A DNA stretch of 64,000 nucleotides, taken from NCBI RefSeq assembly GCF_002019795.1, contig NZ_KV917381.1, forward strand, positions 4,372,068-4,436,067, in the 5' to 3' direction. Each line of letters opens with the position of its first letter. The stretch's first letter is position 1. Made by a program: the position numbers and the translations under genes. Below, one piece after another: positions 34,216 to 41,716 of the stretch. The DNA comes from Bacillus alkalicellulosilyticus. Lineage in GTDB: Bacteria; Bacillota; Bacilli; Bacillales; Bacillaceae_F. The notes below the pieces were generated by a model. The model had not been told where the DNA came from. It saw only the letters and a list, made by a program, of their open reading frames with translations, and did not search any database.

Positions 34216-36027
34216 TTATTTCATACCATTAATAAAGAATGTGTCTGGTGGCATAATTAAAATCTTATCTTCCATTGCTGGATGGGATTTAAGATAATTA
34301 TATACTGCCTTCCTGTACGCAGGATTAGAAAGGTTTTTATCACCAACTTTAATGACATGTGGCTCGTTTTCAAACACTGTTTTTGGTCCCATCAACCTTG
34401 CGACTTCACTAATGAAGTTACCACCTTTTTTGCCATTTTTATAAGAAGGCTTGAGATTATTGTATTCTAAAATCAACTCTGCAACTTTAGGGGCAGGAGC
34501 TGGCTCAACATAATACGGGTCAACGCCTAAGTAGCCCTCTGGATCAGAGACTGCATAGAAAGCATCCTTTGGTGAAAAATCACTGTTCCAAAGCAGTGGG
34601 TTGTGACCTCTTCTCCAACTTTGGATATCGTTTAGACCCCATAATGTAACACGGTCAATACTAGCTGCGTAATTCTTATAAACTCTCATATACTCCGCAT
34701 ACACTTCAGCTTGAACCACTTCAATTTCAGAACCGTTTGTAATGCCTCGATTAATCCAATAATTTCTTTGTTCCTCTGTACCTGTCGAAGCGATTATATG
34801 TTCAATTCCACGGTCTCGTAAATCCATATAACCTGCAAGTGAACCACCAGTAGGTTCTCCGTTCCAAGGAAACCAGCCGAACAGATCAAGCTCACTTATG
34901 ATAAGATCGACTCCCGCTGAAAGTAGGTTAAGAATACCGTTTTCCACGCTTGAAGGTGGTGTATCCATAATGTAGTTGTGAGACTGCATTCCCACACCCT
35001 CAATTAACTGGCGAGGATCGTTTGGAAACTCCTTCTTGTAGCGTTCGTTAAGTTCAATAACCATCTGCGCCGTTAACTTCGACTTACCATCCTGATACAT
35101 ATTAAAGTCATTGTAAAATAACTTCGCGTCAGTATATTTACGAGCAAACACGAAAGCATCATAGATAAAGTCACTCGGGTCTTCTCCTTCTACCATTCCA
35201 TTGCTGTAGGCTCTATACCAACCACTCTGGGTTCCACGGCGAAGGTAATCTTTCCAATTATCGTCTTCAGTAATCGTGTCGACTCCATCAACGAATGCTT
35301 CATTCACGACGTCCCAACTTGTGACTACTCCAGGGTAGTATGTGTCGAAGTGCTCAACTACCGTTTTAATATAATGCTCCATATTTTTTCTAGCCTGTTC
35401 TCTTGTGTAGTTACCTCTTGTACCACCATTGACCCAGTTAGGGGATTGGCTATGCCATACAAGAACGTGACCGTGCACGGTGATGCCATTTTGTTGTGCT
35501 TCTCGAACTAACTGATCAGAGAGATGGTTCGATCCCTCGAAAATTCTAAACGTACCTTCCTGTCCAGCGTTTCCGAAAGAAAGCTCGCTAGGCTTCATAG
35601 CATTTTCTGCAGTGAGTGAGTTAAAGTGGCTAGATGTCAAGGACCCTCGAGGGTTATTCGGATCTAAGTTCCCAGGGGCACTATAAATGTTTCCGAATTC
35701 GAAATAATCCTCATAAGTCTTCCATAGAGACTCAGAACCGTTTCGGACTCTAAGTCCTGCGGTACGATTATTTAAAGCATCAATAGCATCGGTGATTTCT
35801 TCTGGTGAAGCGTTTGGATCATCAAGTAGTGCTATTGCTTTATCGTATTCCATTTTGGCCAGTCGATATGTGGCAGGTGTATAAACATTTTCATCTAACG
35901 CAGCGAACTCATCTAGGATTGACCTGTAAGCGTTATCATTATTGTTTGCTAAAACTTGCGTTGTAAAAGCCCCTGTTATAAGAGCAAATGCCATACAAAT
36001 AATAAATAATTTTTTCATTGTTTTCAT
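34216..36027 (-). CDS. secreted GH10 endo-beta-1,4-xylanase with FIVAR
   Basis: The 603-residue protein has a Sec signal (1-28, cut after VLA), a three-helix FIVAR-type module (about 33-92) and a GH10 catalytic domain (about 98-495). The acid/base is Glu243 (SWDVVNEAFVDG) and the nucleophile Glu379 (LIISELDLFGW); TAENAMKP and HGHVLVWHSQSP are conserved subsite motifs. A C-terminal stretch (about 512-603) is not recognised. FIVAR modules usually mediate surface or sugar attachment and are uncommon ahead of GH10. ATG at 36027 follows AAAGGA at eight bases. It acts outside the cell, supplying oligosaccharides for the intracellular GH115 and GH43 enzymes. It is a single gene flanked by hairpins. 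Confidence 0.95.
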   Translation of the reverse strand: MKTMKKLFIICMAFALITGAFTTQVLANNNDNAYRSILDEFAALDENVYTPATYRLAKMEYDKAIALLDDPNASPEEITDAIDALNNRTAGLRVRNGSESLWKTYEDYFEFGNIYSAPGNLDPNNPRGSLTSSHFNSLTAENAMKPSELSFGNAGQEGTFRIFEGSNHLSDQLVREAQQNGITVHGHVLVWHSQSPNWVNGGTRGNYTREQARKNMEHYIKTVVEHFDTYYPGVVTSWDVVNEAFVDGVDTITEDDNWKDYLRRGTQSGWYRAYSNGMVEGEDPSDFIYDAFVFARKYTDAKLFYNDFNMYQDGKSKLTAQMVIELNERYKKEFPNDPRQLIEGVGMQSHNYIMDTPPSSVENGILNLLSAGVDLIISELDLFGWFPWNGEPTGGSLAGYMDLRDRGIEHIIASTGTEEQRNYWINRGITNGSEIEVVQAEVYAEYMRVYKNYAASIDRVTLWGLNDIQSWRRGHNPLLWNSDFSPKDAFYAVSDPEGYLGVDPYYVEPAPAPKVAELILEYNNLKPSYKNGKKGGNFISEVARLMGPKTVFENEPHVIKVGDKNLSNPAYRKAVYNYLKSHPAMEDKILIMPPDTFFINGMK

Positions 36028-36400
36028 GATTTTTATCCTTTCTCATAACCTATTTTGTAGTTTCTTACACATTGCACTAAATTCTACTTTTTTAAATACT
36101 GGTGTCTCTTACTTCAGGTAAAAATAGATTTTGACTACGTTTTTTACATAATCCGATTGGTTTACCAAAGAACCACTACTATAATGGTTATCTGACTGAA
36201 ACTACTAACTAACTACTAAACTAGTTATAAAATTTGGAACCTCCTTTTCAATTAAATCTATTTCGTAAGTATCATTGTATATAAATAGTTTTAAAAGGAG
36301 AATAAAAACTATTATATGAATTTAGACAAATAAATCCTTATTAGTACAAGTCTTTGTAGATTTATCTCGGAAATATAATTCATTAGTAGTTGTTAACGCT

Positions 36401-36430
36401 GACTAGTAGATCGAATACTGTCTACTAGTC
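36401..36430. repeat. perfect 10-base inverted repeat
   Basis: GACTAGTAGA and TCTACTAGTC are separated by ten bases. There is no T run on either side, so an operator is more likely than a terminator. It lies about 375 bases upstream of the GH10 start. Confidence 0.6.
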
Positions 36431-36503
36431 GTGTATTAAAACGAAATAATAGGATAGTAGTCATACAAGCTGTACAATTCAGCTGCCCTAGTGGTTTCGA
36501 AGC

Positions 36504-36536
36504 CACTGAAAAAATACAAACCAACTTTTTCAATGC
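36504..36536. repeat. degenerate relative of the 44-bp palindrome
   Basis: CACTGAAAAA and TTTTTCAATG-like arms surround an ACAAACC-type loop. It looks like an eroded copy of the element intact at 36638, about 100 bases away. Confidence 0.45.
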
Positions 36537-36573
36537 CTTTGATTATGGTTTGCAATGGCTCGACTCGTTGCCC

Positions 36574-36608
36574 GCCTGCTACGAGAAACCCACTCGTAGC
36601 AGGCTTTT
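36574..36608 (+). terminator. perfect 12-base stem, terminator-like
   Basis: GCCTGCTACGAG and CTCGTAGCAGGC flank a seven-base loop, followed by TTTT. No gene precedes it on the plus strand, so it may be left from lost DNA or belong to an unrecognised RNA. Confidence 0.6.
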
Positions 36609-36637
36609 AAGATATGCAACGGTACGCACATTGCTTC

Positions 36638-36681
36638 GAGGGCACTGAAAAAGTTAACAACCGAACTTTTTCAGTGCCCTC
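36638..36681 (+). repeat. 44-bp palindromic repeat, copy C
   Basis: The two 18-base arms (GAGGGCACTGAAAAAGTT and exact complement) enclose the loop AACAACCG. It is the most perfect of the three full copies and lies about 130 bases upstream of the sigma-factor gene. Confidence 0.9.
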
Positions 36682-36812
36682 TCGATTTCAGCTTTGTTAG
36701 TATTGCTAATGTCATACTTAGGACTTATCTTTTATATATCCTTATTATTTTTGATACATAACATCATTCCTTACGTCTAATTAGTGAAATCACATAGGAG
36801 GGAGCACAACTA

Positions 36813-37340
36813 ATGACCGTAAAGAAAATCATTTCGGAATGGTTTTACCAATACAGCGATGACGTTTTTAACTTCCTCGTGTATTACACCGGTAAAACGG
36901 ATGTAGAAGATTTAGTTCAGGAGGTATTCATTAAAGCAGGAAAAGGGCTAGAGTCTTTTCAAGAACTATCCACTCCAAAAACGTGGCTATTCAGCATTGC
37001 TCGCAATGTTGCCATTGACGATGGAAGAAAGAAAAATAATAAGCTAAGGCATTCCACTACTCCCTTTGATGAAAGAACTTGGAGTCAGAATACAGATGCG
37101 ACACCTGAACAGATTCTTTTAAAACAGGAAGAATTACAGGAACTCTATGAAGCTATTTCGAAACAAAAAAAGCAATACCGAGATGTGCTGATTCTTCGTG
37201 CGATTCAAGGTTTATCCGTTAAGGAAACAGCACAAATCTTAGGTTGTAAAGAAACAGCAGTCAGAATTAATTATCATCGTGCCATCAAAGCTTTGCGTTC
37301 AATTCAAATCGGGAGGGGATCAGATGAACAATCTAGTTAA
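36813..37340 (+). CDS. ECF-type RNA polymerase sigma factor
   Basis: The 175-residue protein has sigma region 2 (about 12-75, YYTGKTDVEDLVQEVFIKA and TWLFSIARNVAIDDGRKK) and region 4 (about 110-165, QYRDVLILRAIQGLSVKETAQILGCKETAVRINYHRAIKALR), with no region 3, as in extracytoplasmic-function sigma factors. ATG at 36813 follows GGAGGGAG. The next gene overlaps it by 17 bases and encodes a likely membrane anti-sigma factor, so the pair probably forms a classical signal-release switch. The regulon is unknown; autoregulation is usual for the family. Confidence 0.92.
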   Translation: MTVKKIISEWFYQYSDDVFNFLVYYTGKTDVEDLVQEVFIKAGKGLESFQELSTPKTWLFSIARNVAIDDGRKKNNKLRHSTTPFDERTWSQNTDATPEQILLKQEELQELYEAISKQKKQYRDVLILRAIQGLSVKETAQILGCKETAVRINYHRAIKALRSIQIGRGSDEQSS

Positions 37341-38145
37341 AACATTTGAGGATAAAGTAAGGCAACTACCAAAATACCAATTAACTCAAACTACAAAAGA
37401 CGAAATGCATCGGAATTTGATGGAGGCGCTCAACGACGATGAGGTAAAGCCAATGAGGGGTAGAATTGATATCAGAAAAATTACCGTTGGTATTGCATCA
37501 GCTGCTGCACTCACATTATTTTCAATACTATGCATTAACCTCGTGTTGACTGACAATCAACTAACAGGTGATGTTGAGCCATCCGAAATTATACAAGATC
37601 CGTCTCCAATTGGTCAATTGGATGCTTCCGACCAAGACCTCCGGGAAGAACAGATTTTAATCGAGCAAAAAGCCAAGGAGATCCTTCAAGTTCTTCACAA
37701 CCGTGATATGGAACAACTTGCAAGCTTTGTCCATAAAGATAAAGGGCTATTGTTTGCTCCTGAAGCGTATATCGCAGATTATTCGATGATATTTCCGCAA
37801 AGCCAAGTGGCACGTTTACTCGAGGATCAAACCGAATATGTCTGGGGTCTCCAAGAAGCGAATTCTGAAATTAAGTTAACCCCAGAAAATTATTTTAATG
37901 AACGAATTCAACCAGAACGGTTCTTGGATTCCGATGAAGTCAATTTAGATCCTAATGTGCCAAGCGGTGAAAGAAGTACCAATATTAAAGATTACTTTCC
38001 CGAATCAAAGGTTGTTGAATTTCACTATGCTGGAACAGAACAGTATGAAGGAATGGATTGGAGAAGTCTGCATCTCGTGTTTGAAAAAAATGAACAAGCG
38101 GTTTGGGACTTAGTAGCGATTGTAAATGGTCTATGGGCGCCTTAG
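37324..38145 (+). CDS. probable membrane anti-sigma / sensor partner of the ECF factor
   Basis: The 273-residue protein has a cytosolic segment (1-53), one membrane helix (about 54-77) and an extracytoplasmic domain of about 195 residues. The outer part contains EQILIEQKAKEILQVLHNRDMEQLASFVHKDKGLLFAPEAYI, a pattern like NTF2-type or surface-sensing domains. The first 50 residues lack the HxxxCxxC zinc anti-sigma motif, so anti-sigma activity is inferred from gene order and topology alone. ATG at 37324 is chosen because GGGAGGGG lies five bases upstream. It overlaps the sigma gene, which indicates translational coupling. Confidence 0.75.
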   Translation: MNNLVKTFEDKVRQLPKYQLTQTTKDEMHRNLMEALNDDEVKPMRGRIDIRKITVGIASAAALTLFSILCINLVLTDNQLTGDVEPSEIIQDPSPIGQLDASDQDLREEQILIEQKAKEILQVLHNRDMEQLASFVHKDKGLLFAPEAYIADYSMIFPQSQVARLLEDQTEYVWGLQEANSEIKLTPENYFNERIQPERFLDSDEVNLDPNVPSGERSTNIKDYFPESKVVEFHYAGTEQYEGMDWRSLHLVFEKNEQAVWDLVAIVNGLWAP

Positions 38146-38200
38146 TAAAGCTTAGAATAATTGGTAAGCTAAGACCCCGTGTTCCTTTTACTTGAATAGA

Positions 38201-38236
38201 AGAGAGGCTGGGACAGAATGTTGTCCCGCCTCTCTT
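38201..38236. terminator. terminator after the ECF pair
   Basis: AGAGAGG and an inner GGGACA pair with TGTCCC and CCTCTCT, followed by TTATATTT. It resembles the GGCTGGGACA hairpins common in Bacillaceae intergenic regions. Confidence 0.8.
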
Positions 38237-38258
38237 TATATTTCGGGCTGAATTAATA

Positions 38259-38302
38259 GAGGCTGTCACAAAGGGAACCACATCACCTTTGTGGACAACC
38301 TC
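38259..38302 (-). terminator. probable terminator of the GH16 gene
   Basis: GAGG, GTC and CAAAGG arms pair with CCTTTG, GAC and CCTC across a ten-base loop. It lies 37 bases past the GH16 stop on the minus strand. The T run is poor. Confidence 0.55.
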
Positions 38303-38338
38303 CTTGTTATACAAAATATTTAGTAGCTATTTTATGGA

Positions 38339-39478
38339 TTATTCATTCTTAAACCAAAACTCTCCTAAATTAGCGCCGCCACTAGTAGATACAATATAGA
38401 CATCATGAACTCCACGAACACTACTGTCTAAATTCGGGGTGCCATTCCATTGGTAACTTGACCATCCCCCTGTAGGCCCATAGTTAACTGTACCAATTAT
38501 CCTTCCACTCGGACTACCAATCCTGATATCAAAACTTCCTTGAAGAGATGAAGCATAACTGACCGCAAACGCATTATAGCCAGTAGAAAAATTCACATTA
38601 TCAAATTTAATCCAATTGCCTGGGTGGAAGGATCCTACCCCACAATTCCATGAAGTAACTCCTCTTGCATTATTATAGTCACATGCGCGCAATTGAAAAT
38701 CTTGAGCAACTCCTGGAGGTTGTTGTCCTCCTCCTGTATTTGGTGTATAACGGACCCACTCATAATAGGCATTTGCATTTTGTCCAGAATAACGCCCGGC
38801 CCATTCATCAATTCCATAGGTGTTCCAAATGTTCATCATAATTTTGCTTGGATTACTAGGTATATTTTCTGTAGCCGTAGCAACCAATTGCCCATTAACG
38901 TACCAACTTATATAGTTTGGTTGCCAATCAAAGGCATAGGTGTTGAAACTTTGAGAAGCATCAAATCCTAAATCATAAAGAATTTCATTTCCACCAACAC
39001 CATTTGTGTAATAATTAAACTGGACTTTTGTCGTATCGTTACCTAAAAACTCTATGTCTATCTCATCCCATGGTGCTCCGTTATATGATGGTCCAGTATA
39101 CGTAAAAAATGAGGATATTACACCAGATACATTAGCTGGTTTCATTGAAACTTCATACAGTCCATACCCATAGAAGTGATTCGTTGTATATTCTCCACTC
39201 TCATAATTATATGGACGTGCATACGCGTCATTTCTACGAAGTGATAATTCTAACTCTCCCCCGCTAAAGTTAACTCGATTTGAACTCCAATGTGAACCAA
39301 AGAAAACGTCATCATTTTTCCAACCGTCTGATATTTGCCAGTTGTTTGAATCATGGTTGTTAAAAGGGGCATATAAGCTATCTCCTGTTACTGGATTGTT
39401 TGCATAAGTAACTGAAGAAACAGATACCATCAGTAAACTCAGGACAAGTACAAATATGCTTTTTTTACCTTTAATCAT
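38339..39478 (-). CDS. secreted GH16 lichenase with CBM6
   Basis: The 379-residue protein has a Sec signal (1-26), a GH16 beta-jelly-roll domain (about 30-247) and a CBM6-like module (about 256-379) joined by a short GGGQQPPG linker. The catalytic motif is DEIDIEFLG, with Glu139 (nucleophile), Asp141 and Glu143 (acid/base). The next strand TTKVQFNYYTNGVGG is typical of Bacillus endo-beta-1,3-1,4-glucanases. Bacillus lichenases usually lack a binding module, so the CBM6 tail is an addition. ATG at 39478 follows AGGAGAG. A cre-like site and two strong palindromes lie upstream. It degrades cereal beta-glucan or lichenan outside the cell. Confidence 0.94.
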   Translation of the reverse strand: MIKGKKSIFVLVLSLLMVSVSSVTYANNPVTGDSLYAPFNNHDSNNWQISDGWKNDDVFFGSHWSSNRVNFSGGELELSLRRNDAYARPYNYESGEYTTNHFYGYGLYEVSMKPANVSGVISSFFTYTGPSYNGAPWDEIDIEFLGNDTTKVQFNYYTNGVGGNEILYDLGFDASQSFNTYAFDWQPNYISWYVNGQLVATATENIPSNPSKIMMNIWNTYGIDEWAGRYSGQNANAYYEWVRYTPNTGGGQQPPGVAQDFQLRACDYNNARGVTSWNCGVGSFHPGNWIKFDNVNFSTGYNAFAVSYASSLQGSFDIRIGSPSGRIIGTVNYGPTGGWSSYQWNGTPNLDSSVRGVHDVYIVSTSGGANLGEFWFKNE

Positions 39479-39610
39479 TATTAATCACTCTCCTATTTGG
39501 TTTTGTTTCCTTGAAAAATCTAACAACTTTATAAACCCACGATACAAATTAAGCATCCCTCCTTATAGAGCATGTGGCTCTCAAATTACAGGTTTGAACA
39601 ATGAAGTTCT

Positions 39611-39667
39611 ACGCATTTTTTTATAAAAAATGCGTATTTCCCTTTACTAACACGCGTTAGTAAAGGG
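39611..39667. repeat. two adjacent perfect inverted repeats upstream of GH16
   Basis: The first (39611-39635) has 11-base arms ACGCATTTTTT and complement around TAT. The second (39640-39667) has 12-base arms CCCTTTACTAAC and complement around ACGC. They lie 130-190 bases upstream of the GH16 start. The first resembles a terminator in both directions; the second could be an operator or a terminator for minus-strand transcripts. Confidence 0.65.
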
Positions 39668-39740
39668 GTAAAAAAAAGATTATTAATAGTTATGTAAGAT
39701 GTCGCTAAAAATGACAACTTACTATTTTAGAAATAAAAAA

Positions 39741-39754
39741 AGAAAGCGGTTTCA
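39741..39754 (-). promoter_or_regulatory. cre-like site upstream of GH16
   Basis: AGAAAGCGGTTTCA differs from the CcpA consensus TGWAARCGNTTNCA only at the first position. It lies about 260 bases upstream of the GH16 start, a somewhat distant position for repression. No other gene is seen from 39479 to 39880. Confidence 0.45.
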
Positions 39755-39880
39755 GTAATGATGTTATACTATAACACAAACAATTTCAACTATTTTTATA
39801 ATATTTTGAATTTATTGTGTTTTTCTTAATAATTCAGTGCAAACAGGTACATACCGATAAAAAGTTCATTCTCACTCACA

Positions 39881-39919
39881 AAAAGCTGTCCCAAAAGGAA
39901 AATCCTTTAGAGACAGCTT
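39881..39919 (-). terminator. terminator of the ABC exporter operon
   Basis: AAGCTGTC and AAAAGGA pair with TCCTTT and GACAGCTT. On the minus strand the stem is followed by TTTTTG, about 85 bases after the exporter stop. Confidence 0.7.
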
Positions 39920-40003
39920 CAAAATTATTTAACCAAGACCTGGATTTACTTATGCTACTGTTCACCATATTTATTTAAGAGAGGTTTATTCTCTTTTTAG
40001 TGT

Positions 40004-41716
40004 TTAATTTTGCTGAGCCATCTGCAATTCCTGGTAAACAGGGTTTAAAGCGAGGAGCTCTGCGTTCGTACCGCTATCGACAAGAGTCCCGTTATCAACG
40101 ATCAGGATCAAATCCGAATTTTCGATCGTCGATAACCGATGTGCAATTAGAATTGTTGTCTTCCCTTTACGCTGTGCGTCCAACTGTCCAAGCAGTTGTC
40201 TCTCCGTTTCAAGGTCTAACGCAGAGGTTGCTTCGTCCAAGACGAGAATCTCTGGATTTCCGACTATGGCTCTCGCAATAGCAATTCGCTGCCGCTGTCC
40301 GCCAGATAGTTTGATTCCACGCTCCCCAATTTGGGTCTCATACGCCTCAGGCAACTCACAAATGAAAGAATGGATTTGCGCAATTTTGCACGCTTCTATC
40401 AAATCATCTTCCGTAAGGTTAGAACGACCAAGCAAAATATTTTCTCGAATCGTCCCCGGAAAAAGATATGGGTCCTGAAAGACGACAGCCGTATATTTGG
40501 CCCAGTCCTCGCGGGATACTTTTTGCAGCGGGACTTCATTTACTAGGATTTCGCTGGCTTCCATATCATAAAAGCGAGTCAGCAACTGGGCTAACGTTGA
40601 TTTACCGCTGCCGCTTTTCCCGACAATGCCAATTTTTTGAGCGGCTGGAAGAACAGCAGAGAATTCCTGAAGAATTGCTGGTAGTTCCGATTCATAACGG
40701 AAGACAACCTTATCGAACTTAATTATCTTTATTGGATCGACAAGGGGGATTTCAGCGGATGATTGTCTCTCAATCCCTACGATCGAACGCATACGGTCAT
40801 GATGAGCCAAATTACCAGAAACCGCTAATAAAAATTGAAAAAAGTTATAGAAGGAATCGGACATGAGCGTAGCAAATTGGAGCACGATCACAAACGTGCC
40901 GACGGACATGTGTCCCTGAATAAGACTGTAACCGCCGTATGCCAAAACCACAATACCGACTCCCCACTTCATCGGGTCACTCCAACGCAACTGCCGATTT
41001 TCAAGTTTCCCATGCGACATTGCTTTTGCAAAATATTGAGCAAACTTCGAATGGAACAATGCTTCTTCCCATTTAATACGATGGTAGGCAATCACTTCTC
41101 GTGTCGAAGCAACGCCTTCTTCCATTTGCACGAGAAGCTCAGATTGTTTATCCGACACCTCGTCGTTGGACTTACGCAGCTTCGGCATGAAATACCACGC
41201 AACCGTCAAATAAAACGCGCATAGTACCAGAATAAGTAAAAGTAAGATAGGACTTGCCCACCCCACGATCGCGATTAAAATAACCAAGTTCATAACTTCC
41301 TGAATACCACGGGGCATCTGCCACCCAATAAAACTGGATCCAAAAAACAGATCGCTCGTTAAGGTGTGAACATACTTTCCGTGTCGGTCCCTACTGAACG
41401 CACTCACCTTCATTTTCTCTAACGCACCTAGCATTCGTTTAAGCAAAATCCCACTAACCACAAACTCACTCGTAACAAGATAGCGGCTCGTCATTGTGAA
41501 CATGAGGGCATAAACAGTCCCAGCTACCGCAAAAACACCGATTATAACAGGAAGCAAGTCGTAATTACCGGCGTAAAACACATCGTCAATCAACATCTTT
41601 TGGATATAAATAAGTGTGTAGCTAGATACTGACTCCAATAAAAGAAATAAGAACACAATAAAGTACGTACGCCTCGCTTGCCACATTAAATCACTAATAT
41701 ACCGAATCGACTTCAT
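40004..41716 (-). CDS. ABC exporter half-transporter, second subunit
   Basis: The 570-residue protein has six membrane helices (about 1-310) fused to a nucleotide-binding domain. Walker A is GKSGSGKST, signature LSGGQRQRIAIARAI, Walker B EILVLDEATSALD with the catalytic Glu present, and the H-loop IAHRLST. Its ATG overlaps the stop of the upstream partner by four bases, a sign of a heterodimeric exporter of the BmrCD/YheHI kind. The coding sequence looks richer in G+C than its neighbours, which may mean transfer. Substrate unknown; lipids, drugs or peptides are all possible. Confidence 0.92.
   Translation of the reverse strand: MKSIRYISDLMWQARRTYFIVFLFLLLESVSSYTLIYIQKMLIDDVFYAGNYDLLPVIIGVFAVAGTVYALMFTMTSRYLVTSEFVVSGILLKRMLGALEKMKVSAFSRDRHGKYVHTLTSDLFFGSSFIGWQMPRGIQEVMNLVILIAIVGWASPILLLLILVLCAFYLTVAWYFMPKLRKSNDEVSDKQSELLVQMEEGVASTREVIAYHRIKWEEALFHSKFAQYFAKAMSHGKLENRQLRWSDPMKWGVGIVVLAYGGYSLIQGHMSVGTFVIVLQFATLMSDSFYNFFQFLLAVSGNLAHHDRMRSIVGIERQSSAEIPLVDPIKIIKFDKVVFRYESELPAILQEFSAVLPAAQKIGIVGKSGSGKSTLAQLLTRFYDMEASEILVNEVPLQKVSREDWAKYTAVVFQDPYLFPGTIRENILLGRSNLTEDDLIEACKIAQIHSFICELPEAYETQIGERGIKLSGGQRQRIAIARAIVGNPEILVLDEATSALDLETERQLLGQLDAQRKGKTTILIAHRLSTIENSDLILIVDNGTLVDSGTNAELLALNPVYQELQMAQQN

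Larger units (their letters stand above)
36028..36812. other. gene-free stretch rich in palindromes
   Basis: These 785 bases separate the divergent GH10 and sigma-factor genes and contain no credible coding region. They hold four inverted repeats (36401-36430, 36504-36536, 36574-36604 and 36638-36681), listed separately, plus the promoters of both genes. Confidence 0.7.

Noticed and set aside
40000-41224. Several plus-strand frames over the ABC exporter genes
   Set aside because: They are shadows of long, well-conserved minus-strand ATPase domains.
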